18,364 nt of DNA from Flavobacteriales bacterium UBA7612 (GTDB taxonomy: Bacteria > Bacteroidota > Bacteroidia > Flavobacteriales > Weeksellaceae): NCBI GenBank assembly GCA_002484335.1, contig DLJQ01000006.1, positions 116,833-135,196 of the forward strand, read 5' to 3'. The notes beneath the pieces are model-generated. The model was given only the letters and a program-made list of their open reading frames with translations, did not search any database and was not told the origin of the DNA. The translations under genes and the position numbers were made by a program. Below, one piece after another: positions 7,301 to 15,483 of the stretch (its first letter is position 1; each line of letters starts with the position of its first letter).

Positions 7301-9151
7301 ATGTCAGAACTAAATCAACAAGTTAATTATACAGAAGACAATATCAAAACTCTTGATTGGCGCGAACATATTCGTATGCGACCAGGGATGTACATAGGTA
7401 AACTTGGCGACGGTTCTTCTCAGGATGATGGTATTTATATCCTCCTTAAGGAAATTGTGGATAACTGTATTGATGAATTTGTAATGGGATCTGGTAAAAC
7501 GATTGAAATTAATTTACGAGATGAAGAAGTTACTGTTCGTGATTATGGTCGTGGTATTCCTCTTGGGAAAATGGTAGATGCTGTTTCAAAAATGAATACA
7601 GGAGGAAAATATGATTCGCAAGCTTTTAAAAAATCGGTTGGGTTGAATGGAGTTGGTACTAAGGCTGTAAATGCTTTATCAACTTATTTTAGAGTACAAT
7701 CTGTTCGTGATGGAAAAACAAGAGTTGCTGAGTTTGAAAAAGGTATTTTATTGAATCAAGAAGATGAGAAAGAATCTTCTCTAAGAAAAGGAACTAAAAT
7801 TACATTTGTTCCTGATAAAACAATTTTCTTAAACTTTAAATTCAGAAAAGAATATGTAGACAAGATGTTGAAAAACTATGTTTACCTAAATCCAGGCTTA
7901 AAAATTATTTTTAATGGAGAAGAATTCTTTTCGAAAGATGGATTAAAAGATTTATTAAAAGATAATATAGAAGAAGAAACAATATATGACATTATTCACT
8001 TAAAAGGTGAAGATATAGAACTAGCAATGACACATAGTTCTAAATCGTATTCAGAAACATATTATTCTTTTGTAAATGGTCAAAATACAACACAAGGAGG
8101 AACTCATTTAAGTGCTTTTAAAGAGGCTGTTGTAAAAACTGTTCGTGAGTTTTATAATAAAAGTTATGATCCGGCAGATATTCGTAAATCAATCATTGGT
8201 GCTATTTCCATAAAAGTTATAGAGCCTGTTTTCGAATCTCAAACAAAAACGAAATTAGGATCAAATGAAATTGGTCCTGGAATGACAACCGTTCGTACTT
8301 TTGTTAATGATTTTATCAAAACTAATCTTGATAATTTTCTACATAAAAATACAGAAGTAGCACAAGCGCTTGAACGAAAAATTAAACAATCAGAAACAGA
8401 ACGTAAAGAGCTTTCAGGAATACGTAAATTAGCAAGGGATCGAGCTAAAAAGGTGAGTTTACATAATAAAAAATTGAGAGATTGTCGTCAACATTATAAT
8501 AATCCTAAGGCTGAATTTAGATTAGATTCTACAATTTTTATTACAGAGGGAGATTCTGCAAGTGGATCAATTACTAAAAGTAGAAATGTAGAAACACAAG
8601 CTGTATTTAGTTTACGTGGAAAACCGTTAAATTCTTATGGGTTAACTAAAAAAATTGTTTACGAAAACGAAGAGTTTAATCTTTTACAAGCTGCATTAAA
8701 TATTGAAGATGGATTAGAAGATTTACGTTACAATAATGTTGTTATTGCAACTGATGCTGATGTAGATGGAATGCATATCCGTTTATTAATAATTACATTC
8801 TTTTTACAATTCTTCCCAGAATTAATAAAAGAAGGACATTTATACATTTTACAAACACCATTATTTCGTGTAAGAAATAAAAAAGAAACAAGATACTGTT
8901 ATTCTGAACCAGAAAGATTATTAGCTTTAGAGGAAATTAAAAACCCAGAAATTACTCGATTTAAAGGTTTAGGAGAAATATCTCCCGATGAATTTAAACA
9001 TTTCATTGGAAAAGATATTCGATTAGAGCCCGTAATGATTGGAAAAGATCAGACAATCGAAAGTTTACTAGAATTTTACATGGGAAAAAATACACCAACA
9101 AGACAAGAATTTATAATAAATAATTTAGCAATTGATACTTTGAAAAACTAA
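7301..9151 (+). CDS. parE: DNA topoisomerase IV subunit B
   Basis: ParE is the ATPase subunit of topoisomerase IV, which separates replicated chromosomes together with ParC. Its 616 residues show the GHKL ATPase motifs: EIVDNCIDEF (51-60, with the Mg-binding N55), DYGRGIP (81-87) and GLNGVGTKA (114-122), plus the QTK loop (Q314-K316) that senses ATP. The TOPRIM domain follows with EGDSASG (416-422) and DADVDGMHIR (485-494). Length and the absence of the large TOPRIM insert agree with ParE rather than a proteobacterial GyrB, and parC just downstream settles the assignment. It is the first gene of a four-gene operon. The next start is 26 bases after its stop. Confidence 0.95.
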   Translation: MSELNQQVNYTEDNIKTLDWREHIRMRPGMYIGKLGDGSSQDDGIYILLKEIVDNCIDEFVMGSGKTIEINLRDEEVTVRDYGRGIPLGKMVDAVSKMNTGGKYDSQAFKKSVGLNGVGTKAVNALSTYFRVQSVRDGKTRVAEFEKGILLNQEDEKESSLRKGTKITFVPDKTIFLNFKFRKEYVDKMLKNYVYLNPGLKIIFNGEEFFSKDGLKDLLKDNIEEETIYDIIHLKGEDIELAMTHSSKSYSETYYSFVNGQNTTQGGTHLSAFKEAVVKTVREFYNKSYDPADIRKSIIGAISIKVIEPVFESQTKTKLGSNEIGPGMTTVRTFVNDFIKTNLDNFLHKNTEVAQALERKIKQSETERKELSGIRKLARDRAKKVSLHNKKLRDCRQHYNNPKAEFRLDSTIFITEGDSASGSITKSRNVETQAVFSLRGKPLNSYGLTKKIVYENEEFNLLQAALNIEDGLEDLRYNNVVIATDADVDGMHIRLLIITFFLQFFPELIKEGHLYILQTPLFRVRNKKETRYCYSEPERLLALEEIKNPEITRFKGLGEISPDEFKHFIGKDIRLEPVMIGKDQTIESLLEFYMGKNTPTRQEFIINNLAIDTLKN

Positions 9152-9177
9152 CAATTAAACATCAAAAACCCTCACCT

Positions 9178-9672
9178 ATGAAGAAAAATAATAAAGCGAT
9201 TATTAGTCTTTTTAAAATACTGAATTTGCTTATTATTGGATTAATAATAATTAATCTAATATTATTTAGCAATATATTATTGGATAAATATCATTTAATT
9301 CCACCGTATTATCTTACAATATTTATTGTTTTTTTTATATGGATAACAAGTTTTAATGGTAATCAATATTATGCTATAGATACAAAAGGGGAAACGATTA
9401 CTTTTGAGACAGAGCGATTAGATTTATTATCAATTTTCAATGCAAATAGGAAAAAAATAGATTTACCAAAATATAAACTTGTTAAATATGATTATAAAGG
9501 AGGTTTTTTATCAAGGCAAATAATTGTTTTTATAAAAAGTAAAAAATCTCAAAATCTTACAAAAGTAAAATATAGATTAGCATTTATTTCAGGTAAAAAT
9601 ATTAGAAATATTTTGAATGAATTAGATAAAATTGTTGAAAACAATAAATTACAAGAAAATAGAGAGGTATAA
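9178..9672 (+). CDS. Unknown membrane protein inside the topoisomerase IV operon
   Basis: I do not recognise this 164-residue protein. It has a short basic start (MKKNNK), two hydrophobic helices (about residues 8-33 and 43-58) joined by a short loop, then a soluble strand-rich part of about 100 residues. That part contains GNQYYAIDTKGETITFETERLDLLS, KIDLPKYKLVKYDY and a C-terminal helix (ISGKNIRNILNELDKIVENN). The layout of two helices plus a compact strand-rich domain recalls small bacterial PH-like membrane proteins, but there is no firm motif. It lies between parE (26 bases before) and parC (8 bases after), same strand, so it is surely co-transcribed. No role in topology is implied by sequence. 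Confidence 0.8.
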   Translation: MKKNNKAIISLFKILNLLIIGLIIINLILFSNILLDKYHLIPPYYLTIFIVFFIWITSFNGNQYYAIDTKGETITFETERLDLLSIFNANRKKIDLPKYKLVKYDYKGGFLSRQIIVFIKSKKSQNLTKVKYRLAFISGKNIRNILNELDKIVENNKLQENREV

Positions 9673-9680
9673 TTAAAATT

Positions 9681-12242
9681 ATGCAAGAAAATCAAGAAAG
9701 TATAAAAAAAATATCAGGAATGTATCAAGAGTGGTTTCTTGATTATGCTTCTTATGTGATTTTAGAAAGAGCTATTCCTTCTATATATGATGGCCTAAAA
9801 CCTGTTCAGCGAAGAATATTACATTCAATGCGAGAATTAGAAGATGGACGTTACAACAAAGTTGCTAACATTGTTGGTAATACAATGAAGTATCATCCAC
9901 ATGGTGATATGGCAATTTCTGATGCAATGGTGCAAATTGGTCAAAAAGAACTTTTGATTGATATGCAAGGTAACTGGGGGAATGTATATACAGGAGACCG
10001 TGCAGCAGCTTCCCGTTATATAGAAGCTCGTTTAACAAAATTTGCTTTAGAGGTTGTTTTTAACCCAAAAACAACTAAGTGGCAACAATCGTATGATGGT
10101 AGAAATAAAGAACCAATAGATTTACCTATCAAATTTCCATTATTACTTGCTCAAGGTGTAGAAGGTATTGCAGTTGGTTTATCTACAAAAATATTACCTC
10201 ATAACTTTAATGAATTAATTGATGCATCTATTTTGCATTTAAAAGGTAAGAAATTTCAAATTTTTCCTGATTTTTTAACTGCAGGATTAATTGATGTATC
10301 AGATTATAATGATGGTTTAAGAGGAGGCAAAGTACGAATCAGAGCTAAAATTGTTCAAGAGGATAAAACAATTCTAAAAATAACGGAAATTCCTTACGGA
10401 ACTACAACAGGATCATTAATTGACTCTATTTTAAAAGCCAATGATAAGGGTAAAATAAAAATTAAGAAAATAGAAGATAATACTGCTGCAGAAGTAGAAA
10501 TATTAATTCATTTAGTTCCTGGTAGTAGTACTGATAAAACAATAGATGCTTTGTATGCTTTCACAGATTGCGAAGTTTCTATTTCTCCTAATGCATGTGT
10601 AATTAATCAACAAACTCCAGAATTTTTATCTGTTTCAGATATATTAATTCACAACACAAATAATACTGTTGATTTATTAAAAAAAGAATTAGAAATTGAA
10701 CTGAATGAACTTCAAGAACAATGGCATTTTTCATCTTTAGAAAGGATATTCATTGAAAATAGAATATATCACGATATTGAGGAAGAAGAAACTTGGGAAG
10801 GAGTTATTTCTGCAATAGATAAAGGTCTTAAACCACATATATCTCACCTTATACGTCCAGTTACAGAAGAAGATATTACTCGATTAACAGAAATTAGAAT
10901 TAAACGTATTTCTAAGTTTGATTTAGATAAAGCACAACAGTATATTGAATCTTTAGAAGATAGAATAGAAAATGTAAAACATCATCTTGCTAATTTAATT
11001 GATTTTGCAATTGAATATTTCAAAGCTCTAAAAACCAAATATGGTAAAGGAAAAGAACGTAAAACAGAAATAAGAACTTTTGATACAATTGATGCAACTA
11101 AAGTAGCAGTAGCAAATACTCGTTTTTATATTGATAGAGCTGAAGGTTTTATAGGAACGTCTCTTAAGAAAGATGAATTTTTATTTGAGTGTTCTGATAT
11201 TGATGATATCATCGTTTTTAAATCTGATGGAACTATGATTGTAACTAAAGTTGATGCCAAAACCTTTATAGGGAAAGGTATTCTACATGTTGCAGTATGG
11301 CATAAGAATGATAAACGTACCATCTATAATTTAATTTATCGTGATGGTAAAAATGGTCCTGCTTATCAGAAGCGTTTTGCAGTTACTGGAATTACTCGGG
11401 ATAAAGAATATGATTTAACTGCAGGAAATAAAGGCTCAGAAGTACTTTATTTTACAGCTAATCCTAATGGAGAAGCGCAAGTTGTATCAGTAATTTTAAA
11501 AACACATCAACGTATTAAAAAATTAAAATTTGATTTAGATTTTGCCGATTTGACAATAAAAGGTAGATCATCTAAAGGAAATTTAGTTACAAAATATCCA
11601 ATTAAAAAAATTGAATTAAAAGAAGAGGGAGTTTCTACTTTAGCTCCAAGACAAATTTGGTTTGATGAAGAAATAAAGCGTCTTAATGCAGATGGTGTAG
11701 GTACTTTGTTAGGTTCTTTTAAGGGAGATGATAAAATACTTACTATTAATAAAAAAGGAGAAGCTAAACTAGTTTCTTTTGATTTGAGCAATCGTTTTGA
11801 TGAAGAACTAGAAGTTATTGAAAAATGGAAACCAAATAAGCCAATTTCTTGTGTTTATTTTGATGCTGAAAAAGATAGATATTTCATTAAACGTTTTCTT
11901 CTAGAAGAAACATTATCTACTCAAGTATTTTATTCTTTAGAGGATGATAAATCATCAATAATGGTTGTTTCTACAGATTATTTACCAATGATAGAATTAG
12001 TTTTTTCTAAATTGAAAGGAGTAGAAAGAGAACCAGAAATTATTAATGTGGAAGAATTTATTGCTGTAAAAGGTATTAAAGCACAAGGAAATCAATTAAC
12101 TGTAAATAAATTAAAAACAATAAAAGTCTTAGAACCTTTGCCTTTTGAAGAACCAGAAGAACTAGAGGAATCAAAAGAAGAAGTACAACCTACTCTATTT
12201 GATGAGGTTGAAGATGATAACAATGAAAATTTAGACGAATAA
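9681..12242 (+). CDS. parC: DNA topoisomerase IV subunit A
   Basis: ParC is the DNA-cleaving subunit of topoisomerase IV. The 853 residues start with the winged-helix breakage-reunion domain: DGLKPVQRRILHSM (37-50), YHPHGD (71-76) and the catalytic tyrosine Y113 in AAASRYIEARL. The helical tower and coiled coil follow up to about residue 460, then a beta-propeller-like C-terminal domain. The gyrase-defining QRRGGKG box is absent. Only degenerate blade motifs such as IKGRSSKGNLVTKYPI are seen, which argues for ParC over GyrA. The tail is very acidic (EEPEELEESKEEVQ...DEVEDDNNENLDE). At the quinolone site the residue matching E. coli GyrA Ser83 is Met77, while the Asp87 match (D81) is kept. Its TAA shares a base with the next ATG. 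Confidence 0.95.
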   Translation: MQENQESIKKISGMYQEWFLDYASYVILERAIPSIYDGLKPVQRRILHSMRELEDGRYNKVANIVGNTMKYHPHGDMAISDAMVQIGQKELLIDMQGNWGNVYTGDRAAASRYIEARLTKFALEVVFNPKTTKWQQSYDGRNKEPIDLPIKFPLLLAQGVEGIAVGLSTKILPHNFNELIDASILHLKGKKFQIFPDFLTAGLIDVSDYNDGLRGGKVRIRAKIVQEDKTILKITEIPYGTTTGSLIDSILKANDKGKIKIKKIEDNTAAEVEILIHLVPGSSTDKTIDALYAFTDCEVSISPNACVINQQTPEFLSVSDILIHNTNNTVDLLKKELEIELNELQEQWHFSSLERIFIENRIYHDIEEEETWEGVISAIDKGLKPHISHLIRPVTEEDITRLTEIRIKRISKFDLDKAQQYIESLEDRIENVKHHLANLIDFAIEYFKALKTKYGKGKERKTEIRTFDTIDATKVAVANTRFYIDRAEGFIGTSLKKDEFLFECSDIDDIIVFKSDGTMIVTKVDAKTFIGKGILHVAVWHKNDKRTIYNLIYRDGKNGPAYQKRFAVTGITRDKEYDLTAGNKGSEVLYFTANPNGEAQVVSVILKTHQRIKKLKFDLDFADLTIKGRSSKGNLVTKYPIKKIELKEEGVSTLAPRQIWFDEEIKRLNADGVGTLLGSFKGDDKILTINKKGEAKLVSFDLSNRFDEELEVIEKWKPNKPISCVYFDAEKDRYFIKRFLLEETLSTQVFYSLEDDKSSIMVVSTDYLPMIELVFSKLKGVEREPEIINVEEFIAVKGIKAQGNQLTVNKLKTIKVLEPLPFEEPEELEESKEEVQPTLFDEVEDDNNENLDE

Positions 12243-12949
12243 TGGGAGATATCTCACTAATAACAATCGTTATTATAGCATTAAATGTAATTATTAGCTG
12301 GAAAGGTTTTAATGATTATTCATTTTTTGATAAATATAAGTTTCAAATAGGTTCTATTGTTCATAACAAAGAATATTATCGTATACTAAGCTCAGGATTT
12401 TTACATGTAGATGTTACACATTTAATTTTTAATATGTTAACATTATACTTTTTTGCAAATCCTGTAATTGCTTTTTTTGCTAGTCCACAAGGTTTTTTGT
12501 TTGGAGATTTTTCTCAGATAAAAATGAATATTGGTTATGGAATGTTTTTGTTAACCTACCTTTTAGCAATTATAGGAGGAAATTTATTATCGTTATTAAT
12601 TCATAAAAAAGATAATTGGTATTCTGCTGTAGGTGCATCAGGTGGAGTAACTGGTATTTTATTTGCCGCTATAGCAGCATTTCCCCAACAAGAAATAGGA
12701 TTATATTTTATAATAGATATTCCAGCTTGGATTTTTGGTATTCTTTACTTAGGATATTCTGTTTACGGTATGAAAACTAATTTAGGAAATATTGGGCATT
12801 CAGCTCATATTGGTGGAGCTATTGTAGGGCTTTTATCAGCAATTCTATTTTATCCAGCAATTTTACAAATTAATACATACTATATTCTTGGAATGATGAT
12901 TCCTTTAATTATTTTATTATTTATTATTTTGAAAGAACATAGAAAATAA
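12242..12949 (+). CDS. Rhomboid-family intramembrane serine protease
   Basis: A 235-residue polytopic inner-membrane protein of the rhomboid family, which cuts membrane-anchored proteins within or near the lipid bilayer. The catalytic parts are intact: HLIFN (H60 to N64, oxyanion region), GASGG with the nucleophile S133, and HSAHIGG with the base H189, in the usual order on separate helices. About six membrane helices can be counted, as in the core bacterial form. A first helix begins near residue 5 and the last ends near residue 231. No extra domain is attached. The start overlaps the parC stop by one base (TAATG), so translation is probably coupled. Substrate unknown. It is followed directly by a terminator. 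Confidence 0.94.
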   Translation: MGDISLITIVIIALNVIISWKGFNDYSFFDKYKFQIGSIVHNKEYYRILSSGFLHVDVTHLIFNMLTLYFFANPVIAFFASPQGFLFGDFSQIKMNIGYGMFLLTYLLAIIGGNLLSLLIHKKDNWYSAVGASGGVTGILFAAIAAFPQQEIGLYFIIDIPAWIFGILYLGYSVYGMKTNLGNIGHSAHIGGAIVGLLSAILFYPAILQINTYYILGMMIPLIILLFIILKEHRK

Positions 12950-12950
12950 A

Positions 12951-12976
12951 AAAAGCCATCAATTTTGATGGCTTTT
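12951..12976. terminator. Bidirectional terminator after the rhomboid gene
   Basis: Arms AAAAGCCATC (12951-12960) and GATGGCTTTT (12967-12976) pair perfectly, and A and T neighbours can extend the stem. It lies between the convergent rhomboid and ferredoxin genes, with a T tract after it on the plus strand and As before it. Confidence 0.88.
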
Positions 12977-12981
12977 CTTTT

Positions 12982-13212
12982 TTATATTTCTTTTACTACA
13001 ATTATATTTACTGGACAAGCTTTGGCAGCTCTGTCACAATTTTCGGCTATCGTATGATCAGGGTCTTTTAGTGTATGAAAACCTTTTTTATCAATTGATT
13101 TTAATAATACAGATTTACCATCTTTTTTTGACATACGAAAGCGTTCTGGTGCCAATTCATAACAATAGTTGCATCCGATGCATTTATCGCGTTGTAACGT
13201 AATAATGACCAT
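12982..13212 (-). CDS. Small 4Fe-4S ferredoxin
   Basis: A 76-residue ferredoxin with one predicted [4Fe-4S] cluster. Three ligands are in C11-x2-C14-x2-C17 and the fourth is C66 in ACPV. C59 is an additional cysteine in the position where related single-cluster ferredoxins have a disulfide partner or an extra ligand. The rest (ELAPERFRMSKKDGK...) is the loop found in monocluster ferredoxins. It is a soluble electron carrier. It starts 15 bases after the U32-family gene on the same strand, so it is co-transcribed with it. Because U32 RNA hydroxylases carry an Fe-S cluster, it may be their electron donor. That is inference from gene order. Confidence 0.9.
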   Translation of the reverse strand: MVIITLQRDKCIGCNYCYELAPERFRMSKKDGKSVLLKSIDKKGFHTLKDPDHTIAENCDRAAKACPVNIIVVKEI

Positions 13213-13227
13213 ATTTAACTATTTTTT

Positions 13228-14520
13228 TTAGTGTGAATAAGCTCCTTCCGAAACACTGTTTTGTTGTGTTCCTGGCTCCTCAACTTTTACAAGTTTATAT
13301 AATTTGTCTGAAGGACGAATACGGAATTCCATAGGTAATGTAATACTATCTCCTTTTTTAGCGATATCTCCTTTTACATCCTCAACAAACATAGATGGAA
13401 CAATCATTTCTTTCGCACCTGTTGTTGGACCAGTAACTAAGATTAAATCACCTACTTTAAGATCATAAGCATCAATTACAAATTGTCCAATATTAGTTTT
13501 TGGGAAATAATGAACTCCTTTACCAATATAAACTTTCTTTTGAGTTGCCATAGATCCAGGAACAGCTGACCATTCACCTAATTTTTGACCTAAATAATAT
13601 CCAGACCAAAAACCACGATTATAAACAGTTTGCAATAATCCCATCCAGTAATCAACTTTATCTTTAGAATAAGTTCCATCAGCAATAGAATCTATTGCTT
13701 CACGGTAACAACGAATAACTGTTGCTACATATTCAGGAGAACGTCCACGACCTTCAATTTTTAATACTTTAATTCCAGCATCCACTACTTCATCCAAAAA
13801 TTCCATTGTACATAAATCTTTTGGAGACATCATGTATTCGTTATCTAATTCGATTTCGAAACCTGTTTCTTGATCTATAACAGTATATTTTTTACGACAA
13901 TTTTGTTTACATGCACCTCTATTTGCAGAAGAATTATGAGAATGTAAGCTTAAATAACATTTTCCAGAAACAGCCATACATAATGCACCATGTCCAAAAA
14001 TTTCTACTTCGACTAAATTTCCACTAGGTCCACGAACATCATCTTTTACAATAAGTTCACAAATTTTATTTATTTGTTTTAAACTTAGTTCACGAGATAA
14101 TACCATTGTATCTGCAAACATTGCATAAAACTTAACTGTTTCTATATTTGTGACATTGATCTGTGTAGAAATATGAATTTCTACACCAATTTGTCTAGCA
14201 TAAGCAATAACAGATTGATCCATTGCAATAACAGCAGTTATATTTGCTTCTTTTGCACGATCTAATAAGTTTTTGATTAAAGACAAATCATGATCATATA
14301 TAATAGTATTTAATGTAAGGTAAGAACGCACACCTTTTTCTTCACAACGTTTTACGATTTCAGGTAAATCGTCCATTGTAAAGTTTATTGATGCTCTCGC
14401 ACGCATATTCAACTGCTCTACTCCGAAATATACAGAGTCTGCACCGTTATCTAATGCAGCTTGTAATGATTCGAAATTTCCAGCAGGAGCCATCAACTCC
14501 ATTTTTCCATCTTTGGTCAT
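13228..14520 (-). CDS. trhP: U32 peptidase-family protein, TrhP-like tRNA hydroxylase
   Basis: A 430-residue U32-family protein. Despite the peptidase name, characterised members hydroxylate RNA or quinones and carry an Fe-S cluster. E. coli TrhP (YegQ) makes 5-hydroxyuridine at the tRNA wobble position and needs prephenate. Seen here are the N-terminal MAPAGNFESLQAALDNGADSVYFG strand-loop, HISTQINVTN (116-125), and the family signature GHGALCMAVSGKCYLS followed by SANRGACKQNCRKKY. The four cysteines C181, C188, C204 and C208 are spaced C-x6-C-x15-C-x3-C as expected for cluster binding. Size fits TrhP rather than the longer RlhA or shorter UbiU/V. A C-terminal beta domain is present. The start at 14520 follows a TACCTTTG promoter element. 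M7 is an alternative start. The ferredoxin gene follows 15 bases later. Confidence 0.88.
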   Translation of the reverse strand: MTKDGKMELMAPAGNFESLQAALDNGADSVYFGVEQLNMRARASINFTMDDLPEIVKRCEEKGVRSYLTLNTIIYDHDLSLIKNLLDRAKEANITAVIAMDQSVIAYARQIGVEIHISTQINVTNIETVKFYAMFADTMVLSRELSLKQINKICELIVKDDVRGPSGNLVEVEIFGHGALCMAVSGKCYLSLHSHNSSANRGACKQNCRKKYTVIDQETGFEIELDNEYMMSPKDLCTMEFLDEVVDAGIKVLKIEGRGRSPEYVATVIRCYREAIDSIADGTYSKDKVDYWMGLLQTVYNRGFWSGYYLGQKLGEWSAVPGSMATQKKVYIGKGVHYFPKTNIGQFVIDAYDLKVGDLILVTGPTTGAKEMIVPSMFVEDVKGDIAKKGDSITLPMEFRIRPSDKLYKLVKVEEPGTQQNSVSEGAYSH

Positions 14521-14543
14521 ACGAAAATTCTGATTTTAAGGGG

Positions 14544-14551
14544 CAAAGGTA
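14544..14551 (-). promoter_or_regulatory. Bacteroidota -7 promoter element for the U32-ferredoxin operon
   Basis: On the minus strand the site reads TACCTTTG, a full TAnnTTTG match followed by the common C, 23 bases before the start codon. No -33 TTG with usual spacing is seen. Confidence 0.6.
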
Positions 14552-14661
14552 CAAAAAATATAAGTTTATATTGATTATAAATTAAAGCAAATTGAAAATG
14601 AACTCTTTAACAGATAAAAAATGGAACAAAAAATTCTATTAAATATTGATAGAAAAAGAAT

Positions 14662-14669
14662 TAATTTTG
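14662..14669 (+). promoter_or_regulatory. -7 element immediately before the RNA methyltransferase start
   Basis: TAATTTTG matches TAnnTTTG and ends only 4 bases before the ATG at 14674, so transcription should begin at or next to the start codon (leaderless mRNA). A 15-base palindrome TTTGCA-GAA-TGCAAA (14666-14680) overlaps both the element and the start codon. Confidence 0.5.
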
Positions 14670-14673
14670 CAGA

Positions 14674-15450
14674 ATGCAAATAGAAAGTCTTCAAAATCCA
14701 AGGATAAAAAACTTGCTGAAACTGCAAGAAAAATCAAGAGAACGTAAAAACCAAGGTTTATTTATTATTGAGGGAACTCAAGAAAATGAATTAGCCCTAA
14801 AAGGTGGTTACGAAGCAGTCGAAATTTATATTTGTGATGATATTTATTCTTATTCACTTCAATTTGGTAATGCAAAGGTTTTTATAATTACAAAACCAAT
14901 TTTTGAGAAATTAGCATACCGCAAATCGACAGGAGGAATAATTGGTGTTTATAAAACCAAATCGGCACAATTACAAGACTTACAATTGCCAGAAAATGCA
15001 TTAGTTGTTGTACTTGAAGCTGTAGAAAAGCCAGGGAATCTTGGAGCTATTTTACGTACAGGAGATGCTGCAAATGTAAATGCTGTTATTGTTTGTGATG
15101 AGACAGTGGATTTTTTTAATCCAAACGTCGTTCGTTCATCTGTAGGAACTTTATTTACAAATAATATTGCCTCAGGAACCAAAGAAACAGTATTAAATTT
15201 CTTGAAAGATAAAAATATACAAGTTGTATCTACTTTTTTAAGAGATGAAACAAAAAATCTTTATGATACAGACTTTTCTTCATCATCTGCAATAGTTTTA
15301 GGCACAGAAGCTACAGGACTTTCGGATTTTTGGGCAGATAATTCAGATGCTTTAATCAAAATACCGATGTTAGGTTTTGTAGATTCATTAAATGTAAGTA
15401 ATGCAGCTGCAATTTGTGTTTACGAAGCTGTAAGACAAAGACAGAATTAA
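14674..15450 (+). CDS. SpoU/TrmH-family RNA 2'-O-methyltransferase
   Basis: A 258-residue SPOUT-class enzyme that uses SAM to methylate a ribose 2'-OH in rRNA or tRNA. An N-terminal substrate-binding domain (about 1-95, starting IESLQNPRIKNL) precedes the knotted catalytic domain. Its three motifs are all present: motif 1 EKPGNLGAILRT (118-129, with N122 and catalytic R128), motif 2 IVLGTEATGL (207-216, with E212) and motif 3 IPMLGFVDSLNVSNAAA (230-246, with S238 and N240). The domain layout resembles RlmB and TsnR, but the target nucleotide cannot be told from sequence. The start fits the family N-terminus and no other Met is near. It is followed 33 bases later by folB, which has its own -7 element. 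Confidence 0.92.
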   Translation: MQIESLQNPRIKNLLKLQEKSRERKNQGLFIIEGTQENELALKGGYEAVEIYICDDIYSYSLQFGNAKVFIITKPIFEKLAYRKSTGGIIGVYKTKSAQLQDLQLPENALVVVLEAVEKPGNLGAILRTGDAANVNAVIVCDETVDFFNPNVVRSSVGTLFTNNIASGTKETVLNFLKDKNIQVVSTFLRDETKNLYDTDFSSSSAIVLGTEATGLSDFWADNSDALIKIPMLGFVDSLNVSNAAAICVYEAVRQRQN

Positions 15451-15471
15451 GAAATTATAGAATAAATCTTA

Positions 15472-15479
15472 TATATTTG
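15472..15479 (+). promoter_or_regulatory. -7 element immediately before folB
   Basis: TATATTTG is a full TAnnTTTG match ending 4 bases before the folB ATG. If used, the transcript would be leaderless or nearly so. No -33 TTG at proper spacing is visible. Confidence 0.45.
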
Positions 15480-15483
15480 ACCA

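Noticed and set aside
11126..11791. Two reverse-strand open frames inside parC
   Set aside because: Both are fully covered by the clear ParC coding sequence and look like antisense shadows.
7301..12242. Assignment of the type II topoisomerase pair as gyrase (gyrB/gyrA)
   Set aside because: The A subunit lacks the QRRGGKG box of gyrase, the B subunit is short without a TOPRIM insert, and the two genes are in one operon, all pointing to topoisomerase IV.
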